From Novosphingobium capsulatum NBRC 12533 (lineage in GTDB: Bacteria > Pseudomonadota > Alphaproteobacteria > Sphingomonadales > Sphingomonadaceae), in NCBI RefSeq assembly GCF_001598375.1, contig NZ_BCYV01000003.1, positions 62,001 to 126,000 on the forward strand: 64,000 bases of DNA. Reading direction: 5' to 3'. The notes under the pieces are model-generated. The model saw nothing but the letters and a program-made list of their open reading frames with translations, had not been told where the DNA came from and made no database searches. Positions 41,961 to 49,972 of the stretch are shown piece after piece. A program made the position numbers and the translations under genes. Position 1 is the first letter of the stretch. Each line of letters starts with the position of its first letter.

Positions 41961-42827
41961 ATGGCTTTGTGGCGCAAGATCGACCGCGACGTGGCCGATA
42001 TCTTGGGCGAGGGCACGCTGTGGTGCCCGCGCGACGGCGCGCTCTATTGGACCGACATTCTCGCCCCCGCGCTCAACCGCATGGATCTGGCTAGCGGCGC
42101 CATCGATCGCTGGACCATGCCAGAGCCACTGGGGTGGGTGGCGGCAGCCAAGACGGGCGGCCTGATCGGCGGCTTTCGCGGCGGTGTCGGCTCGATCACC
42201 TTTGATCCCGCGTCAGCCATGCCCGTGATCGGGCCGCGCAGTGGGCCAGAGCCGCATCTGCCCGGAAACCGCATGAACGATGGCAAGGCCGATGCCCATG
42301 GCGCCATCTGGTGCGGCACGATGGACATGGCCGAAGAGCAGGACAACGGCACGCTCTATCGCCTGGGCAGCGATGGCGCGTTCCAGGTTATCGACACTGG
42401 CTATGGCGTGCCCAACGGGCCGGCGTTCTCGCCATGCGGGCAGTGGCTCTATCATGCCGACAGCGCGCGCCGGGTGATCTACCGCTTTGCGCTGACCGAC
42501 GAAGGCGTTGGCCCGCGCGAGGTGTTCGTGCGCTTTGCCGAAGAAGATGGCTATCCCGATGGCATGATCTGCGATGCGCAGGGTTTCCTGTGGCAGGCGC
42601 ATTGGGATGGTGGGCGCATCAGCCGCTTTGCCCCCGATGGCCGGCTCGACCGCGCGATTGCCCTGCCGGCGCGGCGTATCACCAACATCGCCTTTGCCGG
42701 CGAACGGCATGATCGCATGTTCGTGACCAGCGCGCGCGTTGGCCTTGCCGATCCGGGCGAATATGATGGCGCCCTGTTCGAGGTGGAAAGCGGCGCCACC
42801 GGGTTTGCGCCGGGTGTCTACGGCTAA
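41961..42827 (+). CDS. SMP-30/gluconolactonase-family sugar lactonase
   Basis: 288-aa six-bladed beta-propeller. Metal-site residues are Glu in ILGEGTLWC, Asn/Asp in RMNDGKADAHG, Asn in VPNGPAFSP and Asp in YPDGMICD. It hydrolyses the aldonolactone made by the 1-dehydrogenase to the free acid, the step between the Gfo/Idh enzyme and the dehydratase. The chosen ATG follows GAAAGGACCGGAGCGCG; 84 bases separate it from the dehydratase stop. Confidence 0.9.
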   Translation: MALWRKIDRDVADILGEGTLWCPRDGALYWTDILAPALNRMDLASGAIDRWTMPEPLGWVAAAKTGGLIGGFRGGVGSITFDPASAMPVIGPRSGPEPHLPGNRMNDGKADAHGAIWCGTMDMAEEQDNGTLYRLGSDGAFQVIDTGYGVPNGPAFSPCGQWLYHADSARRVIYRFALTDEGVGPREVFVRFAEEDGYPDGMICDAQGFLWQAHWDGGRISRFAPDGRLDRAIALPARRITNIAFAGERHDRMFVTSARVGLADPGEYDGALFEVESGATGFAPGVYG

Positions 42828-42845
42828 CGCAGGTCAGGCGCGTGC

Positions 42846-43475
42846 CTAATAGCTTTCTACGCCGGCATAGCCGGGCAAGTGCCGCGCGCCGTGGCCACGG
42901 GCCAGGTCGATCGCCTCGCGCAGGGCCTGGTCAAACTTGTTGGCCAGCTTGCGCGGGCCGATGTGATCGCGAAAGAAATCGGCCCACAGGAATTCGGCAT
43001 AGGGCCGCGTCGTCTTGGCATAGCCGCCGGCGCGGCGCACATCGCCGGCCAGCGAGCGCCAGGGATCATCCTCCAGCTTGCCCACGTGATGGGGCAGCGC
43101 CTTCCATTCGCGGCGGCGGCCGCGCGCGTCATAGGGGTGCAGCCAGTTGTTGGCGTCGAGAAACGCCAGGAACCGCTTGCGCGGCAGGTGCGCCAGCCGC
43201 GCCACCACCGACACCAGCACCTCTTCCACCCCTTCCAGATGCAGCGCCAGGGCCAGGTGATGGTGATCGAGCATCCACAGCTGGTCATCGGGGCCGATCA
43301 CGGCCGGGATCATGTGCGCGCCCAGGAATTCGCCGGCGGCGCTGGCTTCGTTGCGGCGCGCCCAGTCGCGGCGCTTGCGCTCCACCTCGCGCAGGCCAAC
43401 GGTCATCTGCGTGGGGCGCAGGTCGGCAATCGCCACGGTCTTGAGAATCGGTTGGATCGGACCGGCCAGCCCCAT
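42846..43475 (-). CDS. ParB-like domain protein (ParBc_2 type)
   Basis: 209-aa protein with the ParB/Sulfiredoxin-like N-terminal fold: IADLRPTQMTVGLREVERK, then IPAVIGPDDQLWMLDHHHLALAL, where the His run lies at the place of the ParB nucleotide motif. It matches the putative ParB-like nuclease group (PF08857) rather than chromosome-partition ParB; no helix-turn-helix DNA-binding segment is visible. The C-terminal half (RPYAEFLWADFFRDHIG) is unrecognised. Function unknown. It starts 17 bases after the SulP transporter, on the same strand. Confidence 0.72.
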   Translation of the reverse strand: MGLAGPIQPILKTVAIADLRPTQMTVGLREVERKRRDWARRNEASAAGEFLGAHMIPAVIGPDDQLWMLDHHHLALALHLEGVEEVLVSVVARLAHLPRKRFLAFLDANNWLHPYDARGRRREWKALPHHVGKLEDDPWRSLAGDVRRAGGYAKTTRPYAEFLWADFFRDHIGPRKLANKFDQALREAIDLARGHGARHLPGYAGVESY

Positions 43476-43492
43476 GACTCACGCTCCATGCT

Positions 43493-45109
43493 TCACGCCT
43501 GCCGCGGCGCAGTCTGCGCCAATGCCACGGCATCGGCAACGCTGAAGGTGGCATCGCGTGCCAGATCACCCAGGCCCGATGCCGCTAGCACCGCGCGCGC
43601 GCGATCATGCGTGCGCGCCAGGATCAGGCGTCCGCCGCGCCGTGCCAGCGTGGCGTGCAATTCGCCGATCGCCTCTGCGGCGGTGGTATCGAGATCGTCA
43701 CTCTCTTCCAGGCTCAAGACCACCACCGGCACGCCCAGCCCTTGCGCGCGGCGCGCCACCAGACCCAGCACGGTTTCGGCATTGGCAAAAAACAGCGGCG
43801 CGTTGGGCCGGAAGATCGCCAGCCCGCCCACTGCGCGCGCGGTATCGTGGGCGGCCATGTCGACATAATCGTGGCTGGTGCCCAACTGCCCCAACTGGCT
43901 GAGCGAGGGATGGGCCAGGCGATAGAGCAATTGCGCCAGGCTGAGGCCCACGGCCAAGAGCAGGCCATCGAGCACGCCCAGCGTGAGCACGCCGAGCGCG
44001 GCAACGGGCGCGGTCCAGCGGTCGCGCCCCACTTTCCACGGCCGCAGCAGCGGCGCGGGCGACAGGGCGTGGGTCAGCGCCGCGACGACCACAGCGGCCA
44101 GCACCGGCTGCGGCAGGCGCGCGGTCAGCGGCCCGGCCCATAGTGCCAGGGCAAGCAGGGCCAGCGCGGCAAACACGCCGGCCACGCGGCTGTTGGCGCC
44201 GCTGGCGGCATTGGCCGATCCGGCGGAAAAGCCCGCACCCACCGGCACGCCCTGCGCCAGCGCGGCGGCGGCATTGGCCAGGCCCAGCCCGGCCAGCTCG
44301 CGATTGGCATCCAGCGTATCGCCGCGCGCCAGGGCCAGGCTGCGCATCGTGCCCCAGCTTTCGGCAAACAGGATCAGTACCAGCGGCGCGGCCAGCGGCA
44401 CCAGGCGCAGCCATTGCGCCGGATCACCGGGCAGCACTGGCGCGGCGAGCAGCAGGGGGGCGGGGCCGGCCTGCGCTACGCCCAACGCGGCAAAGCCCGG
44501 CAGGCTGGCCGCGGCAATGCCCAGGACCAGCACGATCAGCGCGCCAGGCACGCCGGGCCAGCGGCGCAGCAGCAACAGCAGCGCCAGCGCGCCCAGGCCA
44601 CAGGCGAGCGTGGCGCCGTGCCACTGCCCTGCCTGGCGCAGGATGGTCCAGCCAACCACACCCACGCTGCCTTGCGGCGCGGGCAGCCCGGTCAAGGCCG
44701 GCAACTGGCGGATGATGATGGTCAGCGCCAGCCCAAGGGCAAAGCCGCGCAGCACCGGCCGCGCGACAAACCCGGCCAGGCTGCCCAGGCGCGCGGCGGC
44801 CAGGGCCAGGAACAGGGCGCCGGCCAGCAGCGTCAGCGCCGTGGCATTGGCCGCCAGCATCGCTGCTCCGGCCTGGCCCGTCGCCAGGCTGGCCAGGCTC
44901 GCCGCCAGAATCGCGGCGGAAGACGACGTGGGCGAAACCACGGCAAAGCGGCTGCGCCCGACCAGGGCATAGGCCAGCCCGCCGACCACGGCCGCAATCA
45001 GCGCGCGGCCCGGTGCCAGCCCGGCAATCCCGGCATAGGCGACCGCCTCGGGCAGCATGAGCCCGGCCATCGCCAGCCCTGCCAAGGCGTTGCGCGCCAG
45101 TCCCGCCAT
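43493..45109 (-). CDS. SulP family anion transporter with STAS domain
   Basis: 538-aa inner-membrane transporter: about 12-14 helices (LMLPEAVAYAGIAGLAPGRALIAA is the SulP N-terminal signature; VVSPTSSSAAILAASLASL follows) and a C-terminal STAS domain (FRPNAPLFFANAETVLGL, VVLSLEESDDLDTTAAEAIGEL). Members move sulfate, bicarbonate or carboxylates; this one cannot be assigned. ATG 45109 has AGGAG 8 bases upstream. The next gene upstream, the wall hydrolase, ends 93 bases away. Confidence 0.88.
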   Translation of the reverse strand: MAGLARNALAGLAMAGLMLPEAVAYAGIAGLAPGRALIAAVVGGLAYALVGRSRFAVVSPTSSSAAILAASLASLATGQAGAAMLAANATALTLLAGALFLALAAARLGSLAGFVARPVLRGFALGLALTIIIRQLPALTGLPAPQGSVGVVGWTILRQAGQWHGATLACGLGALALLLLLRRWPGVPGALIVLVLGIAAASLPGFAALGVAQAGPAPLLLAAPVLPGDPAQWLRLVPLAAPLVLILFAESWGTMRSLALARGDTLDANRELAGLGLANAAAALAQGVPVGAGFSAGSANAASGANSRVAGVFAALALLALALWAGPLTARLPQPVLAAVVVAALTHALSPAPLLRPWKVGRDRWTAPVAALGVLTLGVLDGLLLAVGLSLAQLLYRLAHPSLSQLGQLGTSHDYVDMAAHDTARAVGGLAIFRPNAPLFFANAETVLGLVARRAQGLGVPVVVLSLEESDDLDTTAAEAIGELHATLARRGGRLILARTHDRARAVLAASGLGDLARDATFSVADAVALAQTAPRQA

Positions 45110-45202
45110 TGCCCACTCTCCTGCCAGCTGCGCCGCCGCGGCCCCCAACGCCTTGTGAAGCCGGGCCGCGCGGCGGGCAAGGGTTGACGACGCCCAGTAT
45201 GC

Positions 45203-46546
45203 TCAGCCGCCGCTGGAGAGCAGGGCTTGGCGCTGTCCAGCGGGCGGCAGGCACTGCGCGCGATCGGTGCGCGGGGTGAGGGTGCAATCCCACCAGGCAC
45301 CTTCGCCGCCGCTGTTGCGATTGCGACGATAGGCAAAGGCCAGCGTATCGAGGCTCCCCGGCGCGCCACGCCAGCCCAGCACGGTGCACCGCGGCCGGTG
45401 CCCACAGGCCTCCAGCGCCTGGATGGCATAGCGGCCGGGAAACAGCGCGGCGTCAAAGGTGATGCGGATCGGCGCGCCGTCGAGCGGCGTGTCATCGCCG
45501 CCGCCATGCAGCGCCATCAACGCGGCGCGGCCGGGCGCCAGCGCTGCCGCGGGGCCGGCATCGCGCAGAGCGGTACCCGGCAACTGGTTTATAGCAGCCA
45601 GGCGGGTGTCGACCGTCACCGCGTCGTCAGTGTCTGTCAGGCCGGCGAGGAGGGTGGGGTCAGCCGCAGCGAGCGTGCCGTCATGCGCTGGAGACAGGGC
45701 GGCGAGGCTTGGCTCCACCGGCTCTCCCGCGAGATTGGTGCCGCTCAGCCGAAACGCCGGGCCGGTGCCCCACCAACCCGGCCAGCGATAGAACAGGTGC
45801 GCGCCCACTTGCGCCAGCTTGGCCAGCCCGTCGCGCCATTTCGGCACGACGTAATCGGCATGGTAATGCGTTGCCCAGCCCACGCGCGGGTCCTCCGCAC
45901 CAGCAAGCGCCGCCCCGGCAATGGCGCGTGCGCGCGCCCAGGCGGCAAGACCGGGATGGCGGCGCGCCAGGCTGCCATCGCAGGTGAAGGAAAACTGGCA
46001 ACCGGTCTGGCGCTGCGATCCCTGGAACACCACGCCGCACACGCTGGCCATGCCGCCGGGGCCGGCAAAGGCGGGATGGCGCGCGCGGTTGAGCACGACC
46101 TGCACCACGGCCCGCTCTCCCGAAGGATCATCCCCCGCCTCGTACCAGGCGGCGGCGGCCAGGCAATCTCGTGCCCGTTCCAGTGCTGCGGGCGCTGCCT
46201 CGCCCACTGCAAAGGGCGCGGCGGCCACTGGCGCTACCGCAATCGGCACGGCCGCATTGGACGCGCGGGCATCCTGGGCGCTTACGTCCAGCAGCGCAGC
46301 CGGATCGGGCAGCGCGGGGGGCGGTGGGCCATGCAGCGCGGCCGGCGCGCCAGCCAGATCGAGGCGCAGCGCGGCATGATCCGGGCCCGGCGCGAAGAGG
46401 CGCAACGCCGCCGCCAGCGCCACCAGAAACAGCAAGGCGATGGCCGCCCGCAGCGCGAGTTCGGCGCGCCGCGCTGCGGGATCATCGGCGCCGTCAGGGC
46501 CGTGGTGATCGGGCGTCAGATGCGGATCAAGCGGCAGGCTGGCCAT
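45203..46546 (-). CDS. SleB-type cell wall hydrolase, membrane-anchored
   Basis: 447-aa protein with one N-terminal membrane helix (LRAAIALLFLVALAAALRLF), a Pro/Ala-rich linker and a Hydrolase_2 (SleB/CwlJ) domain at about 125-250: CLAAAAWYEAGDDPSGERAVVQVVLNR with the probable catalytic Glu, then SVCGVVFQGSQRQTGCQFSFTCDG and ATHYHADYVVPKW. The last ~190 residues (paired Cys at CGHRPRC) form an unrecognised extra domain. It would cleave peptidoglycan near the inner membrane. It starts 15 bases after the barrel gene, so the two are co-transcribed. Confidence 0.85.
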   Translation of the reverse strand: MASLPLDPHLTPDHHGPDGADDPAARRAELALRAAIALLFLVALAAALRLFAPGPDHAALRLDLAGAPAALHGPPPPALPDPAALLDVSAQDARASNAAVPIAVAPVAAAPFAVGEAAPAALERARDCLAAAAWYEAGDDPSGERAVVQVVLNRARHPAFAGPGGMASVCGVVFQGSQRQTGCQFSFTCDGSLARRHPGLAAWARARAIAGAALAGAEDPRVGWATHYHADYVVPKWRDGLAKLAQVGAHLFYRWPGWWGTGPAFRLSGTNLAGEPVEPSLAALSPAHDGTLAAADPTLLAGLTDTDDAVTVDTRLAAINQLPGTALRDAGPAAALAPGRAALMALHGGGDDTPLDGAPIRITFDAALFPGRYAIQALEACGHRPRCTVLGWRGAPGSLDTLAFAYRRNRNSGGEGAWWDCTLTPRTDRAQCLPPAGQRQALLSSGG

Positions 46547-46561
46547 CGCGGCGCGACTCTT

Positions 46562-47815
46562 TCAGAACACGTATTTCAAGGTGATCGTGGCGCGGTTCTG
46601 GTCATATTCGCGCGGCTTGGCCACGGGCGCGCTGGTGCGGCCCAGGGCATGGCGCAGCGCCCCTTCCACCATGACATGGGGCGCGGCCTGCCACGTCGCC
46701 GCAAGCCCGGCACTGGCATAGCGATCGACCCGCGCCCCGCCGCGGAAGCGGTTGATGGTATAGCTCACGCTGGGGCGCAGGATCAGCGTGCGTAGCAATT
46801 CGTGCGCGGCGCCCAGGCTGAACTGCTGCTGCTCGATTCCCGCGACATCGATGATTGGGGAGCGCTGGATCGTCTTGTCGGCGGCGAGCGACACGGTGGT
46901 CAGCGGCGTGACGTGCCATTGGACATTGGCATCGTAAGCCAGCCCGGTGATGGTGGGATAGGCCCGGCTGGCAAAGCGCTGGTGCAGATAGCCCAGCGCC
47001 ACTTGCCCTTCGAGCAGGCGATCCTGGCCAAAGGCAATGCCGGCCATCACGGCATAGCCATGGCCGCGCCGGCTGGGCTGCGTGCGATCTTCATGGGGAT
47101 AGCGCGTGCTGTTGAGGCGCAGGGCGAGCGATACTGCCACCGCCGAAGAGATCGGGCGGACCAGCTTGGCTCCACCAGCCAGCGCCTGATAGTCGCGCGG
47201 GGCAAGCACGATGGTGGTGTTGCCATCGTGCCGGTTGAAATAGTGGAAGCGATCGAACCGCAGGTCGAACGCCAAGCGGGTGGCGCCCACGGCTTGCTCC
47301 ACGCTGCCGCCCAGGCTTACCTGGCGATAGGCGATCGGCTTGACGCCGAACAGCGTATCGCCGGTGGTGCCGCGCGCCTCGATCCGGCGATCGATCGCGG
47401 CGTCAAGATTCACCCGCGTATCGCGCCCGATGTCGATCCGCCCGGCAGCGCCGGCGCCATAGCGATCGGTGCCTTCGGCGCCGTGGCGGGTATAGCGTTC
47501 GAACAGACCATCGGCACGCAGCGTGAGGGAATGGCGGTTCCATTGCGATTGCACGGTGACGGCCGGGGCCAGGTTGGCCCCGACATCGGCCACGCGTGGC
47601 ACGCGGCGGGCATAGAGATCGTCCGTCGCCACTACGCCGAACGCCACCGTGGGCAGGATTCGCAGCGATCCGGCCATGAGCCCGGTGCCCTCCATGCCCG
47701 GCCGAATGCGGTTCTCCACGGTTTCGGGGCCGGCGCGGCGCTCTGGCGCGCTTTGCCCCGCGGCGAGCATCGGCCACGACAGCGCCCCGGCGAGCGCACC
47801 CCACCGCGCTGCCAT
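46562..47815 (-). CDS. Outer-membrane beta-barrel protein (BBP2_2-like)
   Basis: About 417-aa outer-membrane protein: a signal peptide (GALAGALSWPMLAAGQS), then regularly alternating strands over the whole length (VAFGVVATDDLYARR, LTLRADGLFERYTRHGAEGTDRY, VSYTINRFRG) and a C-terminal NRATITLKYVF. The pattern resembles the BBP2_2 group linked to exopolysaccharide loci, which agrees with the glycosyltransferase and pyruvyl transferase genes nearby. The start is uncertain: ATG 47815 gives a normal signal peptide, while the frame is open to ATG 47920 and would add 35 Arg/Gly-rich residues. Confidence 0.75.
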   Translation of the reverse strand: MAARWGALAGALSWPMLAAGQSAPERRAGPETVENRIRPGMEGTGLMAGSLRILPTVAFGVVATDDLYARRVPRVADVGANLAPAVTVQSQWNRHSLTLRADGLFERYTRHGAEGTDRYGAGAAGRIDIGRDTRVNLDAAIDRRIEARGTTGDTLFGVKPIAYRQVSLGGSVEQAVGATRLAFDLRFDRFHYFNRHDGNTTIVLAPRDYQALAGGAKLVRPISSAVAVSLALRLNSTRYPHEDRTQPSRRGHGYAVMAGIAFGQDRLLEGQVALGYLHQRFASRAYPTITGLAYDANVQWHVTPLTTVSLAADKTIQRSPIIDVAGIEQQQFSLGAAHELLRTLILRPSVSYTINRFRGGARVDRYASAGLAATWQAAPHVMVEGALRHALGRTSAPVAKPREYDQNRATITLKYVF

Positions 47816-48194
47816 TCGTGCCCAGCGCGCCCGGTGCCTCCAACCAGCCGCCGTCCCACGCGCCAGCGCGCCACCCCCCTGTCGCTGCTGTTGCACCATG
47901 CCTCCTGCCACCATCGCCATGGCTGTCTGGTATCACCGGGGCGCGTCCCTCGCGGCAGCAATCGCCCCCATTGCCGAGCCACTTGGCCCGACATGGTGGC
48001 TGAAACTGCGCGTTGACGATCAAGCGATCCGGTCAAATCCAAGCGATTCAGCGGTCTGGTATGCCGAAGGCGTGGGGCAGATTGCTGCCAAAGCCGGGAT
48101 AGTCTTCCTCAGGCGTTGTGCGTAGCGCATATGCCTGGGCATTAACGATCGTGCGCAAGCATTCGTTGAGGGCTGCTGTGCCACCCATGGCAGG
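47816..48194. other. Divergent region between the barrel gene and a membrane protein gene
   Basis: About 380 bases (275 if the longer barrel start is used). The middle (around 48010-48160) is less GC-rich and should contain promoters for both directions, but I see no convincing -10/-35 pair and no repeat. Confidence 0.4.
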
Positions 48195-48713
48195 GTGAAC
48201 CACCTGCTTGCCCGCTTTGCTCCTGTGCAACTCGTCCGCCTTGGCCGCGCCTTGGCGCTCGCCATGGCCACGCTGATGACCGCCGGCTATGTCACCGGCT
48301 GGGCATCGGCCGAGAGTACGGCGATCATGGCCTATGTTTTAGGGCTGCTGATCCTTCTGGCCGTGCCGGACCAGCCGAGTCCGGAATTGCTCGGCGCGCA
48401 GGCGGTGTGGATGAGCGTGGCCGAATTCCTGGCTGCCGCGCAATCTGGGCAGATGCAGGTGTGGCGCTGGGCGGTGTCGGTCGCGGCGCTGGCGGTGGTG
48501 CTGCTGTCCGTCAAGATCCAGCACTGGCGCAACCTGGCGCGCAGCCATCCCTATTCGCTGCTGCGCGATCTCGAACGGCGTGCGCCGTTGGCCAGTTCGG
48601 CCGTGCTCAATGGCCGGGTGCGGCCAGTGCGGCCAAGGCCGGGCCAACCGGCTGATGGTGGCGATGCGTCTGGCCCGTCGGCGGCACGCTGGCGCCGCTC
48701 GTCGCACGGCTGA
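48195..48713 (+). CDS. Hypothetical inner-membrane protein
   Basis: Up to 172 aa and not recognised. Three hydrophobic segments are visible (ALAMATLMTAGYVTGW, IMAYVLGLLILLAVP and WAVSVAALAVVLLSVKI), then an Arg/Pro-rich tail. The start is a GTG without a good ribosome binding site; an internal ATG (near residue 24) is possible but would cut the first helix. The last ~163 bases overlap, on the other strand, the 3' end of the glycosyltransferase gene, so at least one of the two tails may be non-conserved. Confidence 0.55.
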   Translation: MNHLLARFAPVQLVRLGRALALAMATLMTAGYVTGWASAESTAIMAYVLGLLILLAVPDQPSPELLGAQAVWMSVAEFLAAAQSGQMQVWRWAVSVAALAVVLLSVKIQHWRNLARSHPYSLLRDLERRAPLASSAVLNGRVRPVRPRPGQPADGGDASGPSAARWRRSSHG

Positions 48714-49972
48714 CCCTGCGCCTGTGCGTGTTCTGCCACGGACCGGGCGGCGAGCCGTGCGGCATAGAAATCGAGCAGCCGCGCAACCCAGGCATCGGGC
48801 GATAGCGCCAGATCATCGGGCAGGGCAAAGGCCGCCTCGCTCATCGTGCGGATGCGGGCATGGTCTTGCGCCAATGCCGCCAGTTGCGCGGCAAAGCCTG
48901 ATGTGTCGCGCGGGTCGATTGCCAGGCCCGCGCCATGGCGCACCAGATCGCCCGCCAGCAGCGCGGTGGGCGGCAGGATCACCGGAATGCCCGAGCGCGC
49001 CGCCTCCATCGCCACCAGTCCATAGGGTTCGGGATAGCGGCTGGGCATCACCAGCAGCCGCGCGCGCTGCGCCACGCGGGCGATCTCTGCCGGGGATAGG
49101 CGCCCGCTGAAGCGCGCCTCAGGATGGCGGGCGCGCAGCGTTGCTTCCAGCGCGCCGCTACCCACCAGGCGCAACGGCACTCCGGCGGCGCGGGCGGCGG
49201 CGGCGGCCAGGTCTGGCCCCTTGGTTTCCTCCAGCCGGCCAACGAACAGCACTTCGCGGTTGGTTTCGGCAGCGATGCGCGTGGCCGACCATGGCACCAC
49301 CGGGTTGGGCAGGGCGTGGATCGCCTGCGCGGGAATGCCGGCGCGCATCAGCAGCGGCGCCATGGCGGCATGGATCGCCAGCACCGGCGGCGCATGCGCA
49401 GGATCAAACACCCGCGTCTGGATCGCATGGCGCAGCACCCGCAACAGCTTGTGGCTGCGGCTGTGGCGGTCGCAATTGGCGGTGATGCAGGCGCGCGACA
49501 GCGGCACCAGCGGGCAGGGCTGCCCGGTGCGCAGATCGGCGAAGGCCCCGTTGGGGCAGGCGAGGAAGAAATCATGCGCGGAAATGACCAGTCGATCGCG
49601 CACCGGGGCGAGCGCATGGAACACGGCCGGGGACAGGATCTGCAGCCAGCCGTGCAGGTGATAGACCGTGCGCGGCGTATCATGCTGCGCGATCCAGCGC
49701 GCGACCATCTGCGCCGCGCGGCGGTTCCACAAGGCGGCCAGCGCCGCTTCCATCCGGGGGCGGGAAAGCAGCCGTCCCTGGCCCAGCGCAACACATGCGA
49801 TGCCCGCTGCCGCCAGGCAGCCATCGTCGCCGGCATCGCCAACCAGTAGCGTCACGTCATGCCCCAGCGCGCGGAACGCGTGGGCAGAGGACAGCGCCAG
49901 CGCACTGGCGCCGCCCATCGGCCGCGCCAGATCGTTGATCACCACGATACGATCGATCGTCGTCCCGCGCAT
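48551..49972 (-). CDS. GT4 family glycosyltransferase
   Basis: 473-aa GT-B glycosyltransferase. The N-terminal domain starts IVVINDLARPMGGASALALSSAHAFRALGHDV; the C-terminal donor-binding domain has NREVLFVGRLEETKGPDLAAAA and MPSRYPEPYGLVAMEAARSGIPVI, the GT4 EX7E-type motif. Two Cys pairs in the middle (SRACITANCDRHS) are not typical of the family. The ~60 C-terminal residues after LDFYAARLAARS look non-conserved and overlap the convergent membrane protein gene. The start overlaps the pyruvyl transferase stop (TGATG), so the two act together, probably on a surface polysaccharide. Confidence 0.87.
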   Translation of the reverse strand: MRGTTIDRIVVINDLARPMGGASALALSSAHAFRALGHDVTLLVGDAGDDGCLAAAGIACVALGQGRLLSRPRMEAALAALWNRRAAQMVARWIAQHDTPRTVYHLHGWLQILSPAVFHALAPVRDRLVISAHDFFLACPNGAFADLRTGQPCPLVPLSRACITANCDRHSRSHKLLRVLRHAIQTRVFDPAHAPPVLAIHAAMAPLLMRAGIPAQAIHALPNPVVPWSATRIAAETNREVLFVGRLEETKGPDLAAAAARAAGVPLRLVGSGALEATLRARHPEARFSGRLSPAEIARVAQRARLLVMPSRYPEPYGLVAMEAARSGIPVILPPTALLAGDLVRHGAGLAIDPRDTSGFAAQLAALAQDHARIRTMSEAAFALPDDLALSPDAWVARLLDFYAARLAARSVAEHAQAQGQPCDERRQRAADGPDASPPSAGWPGLGRTGRTRPLSTAELANGARRSRSRSSE

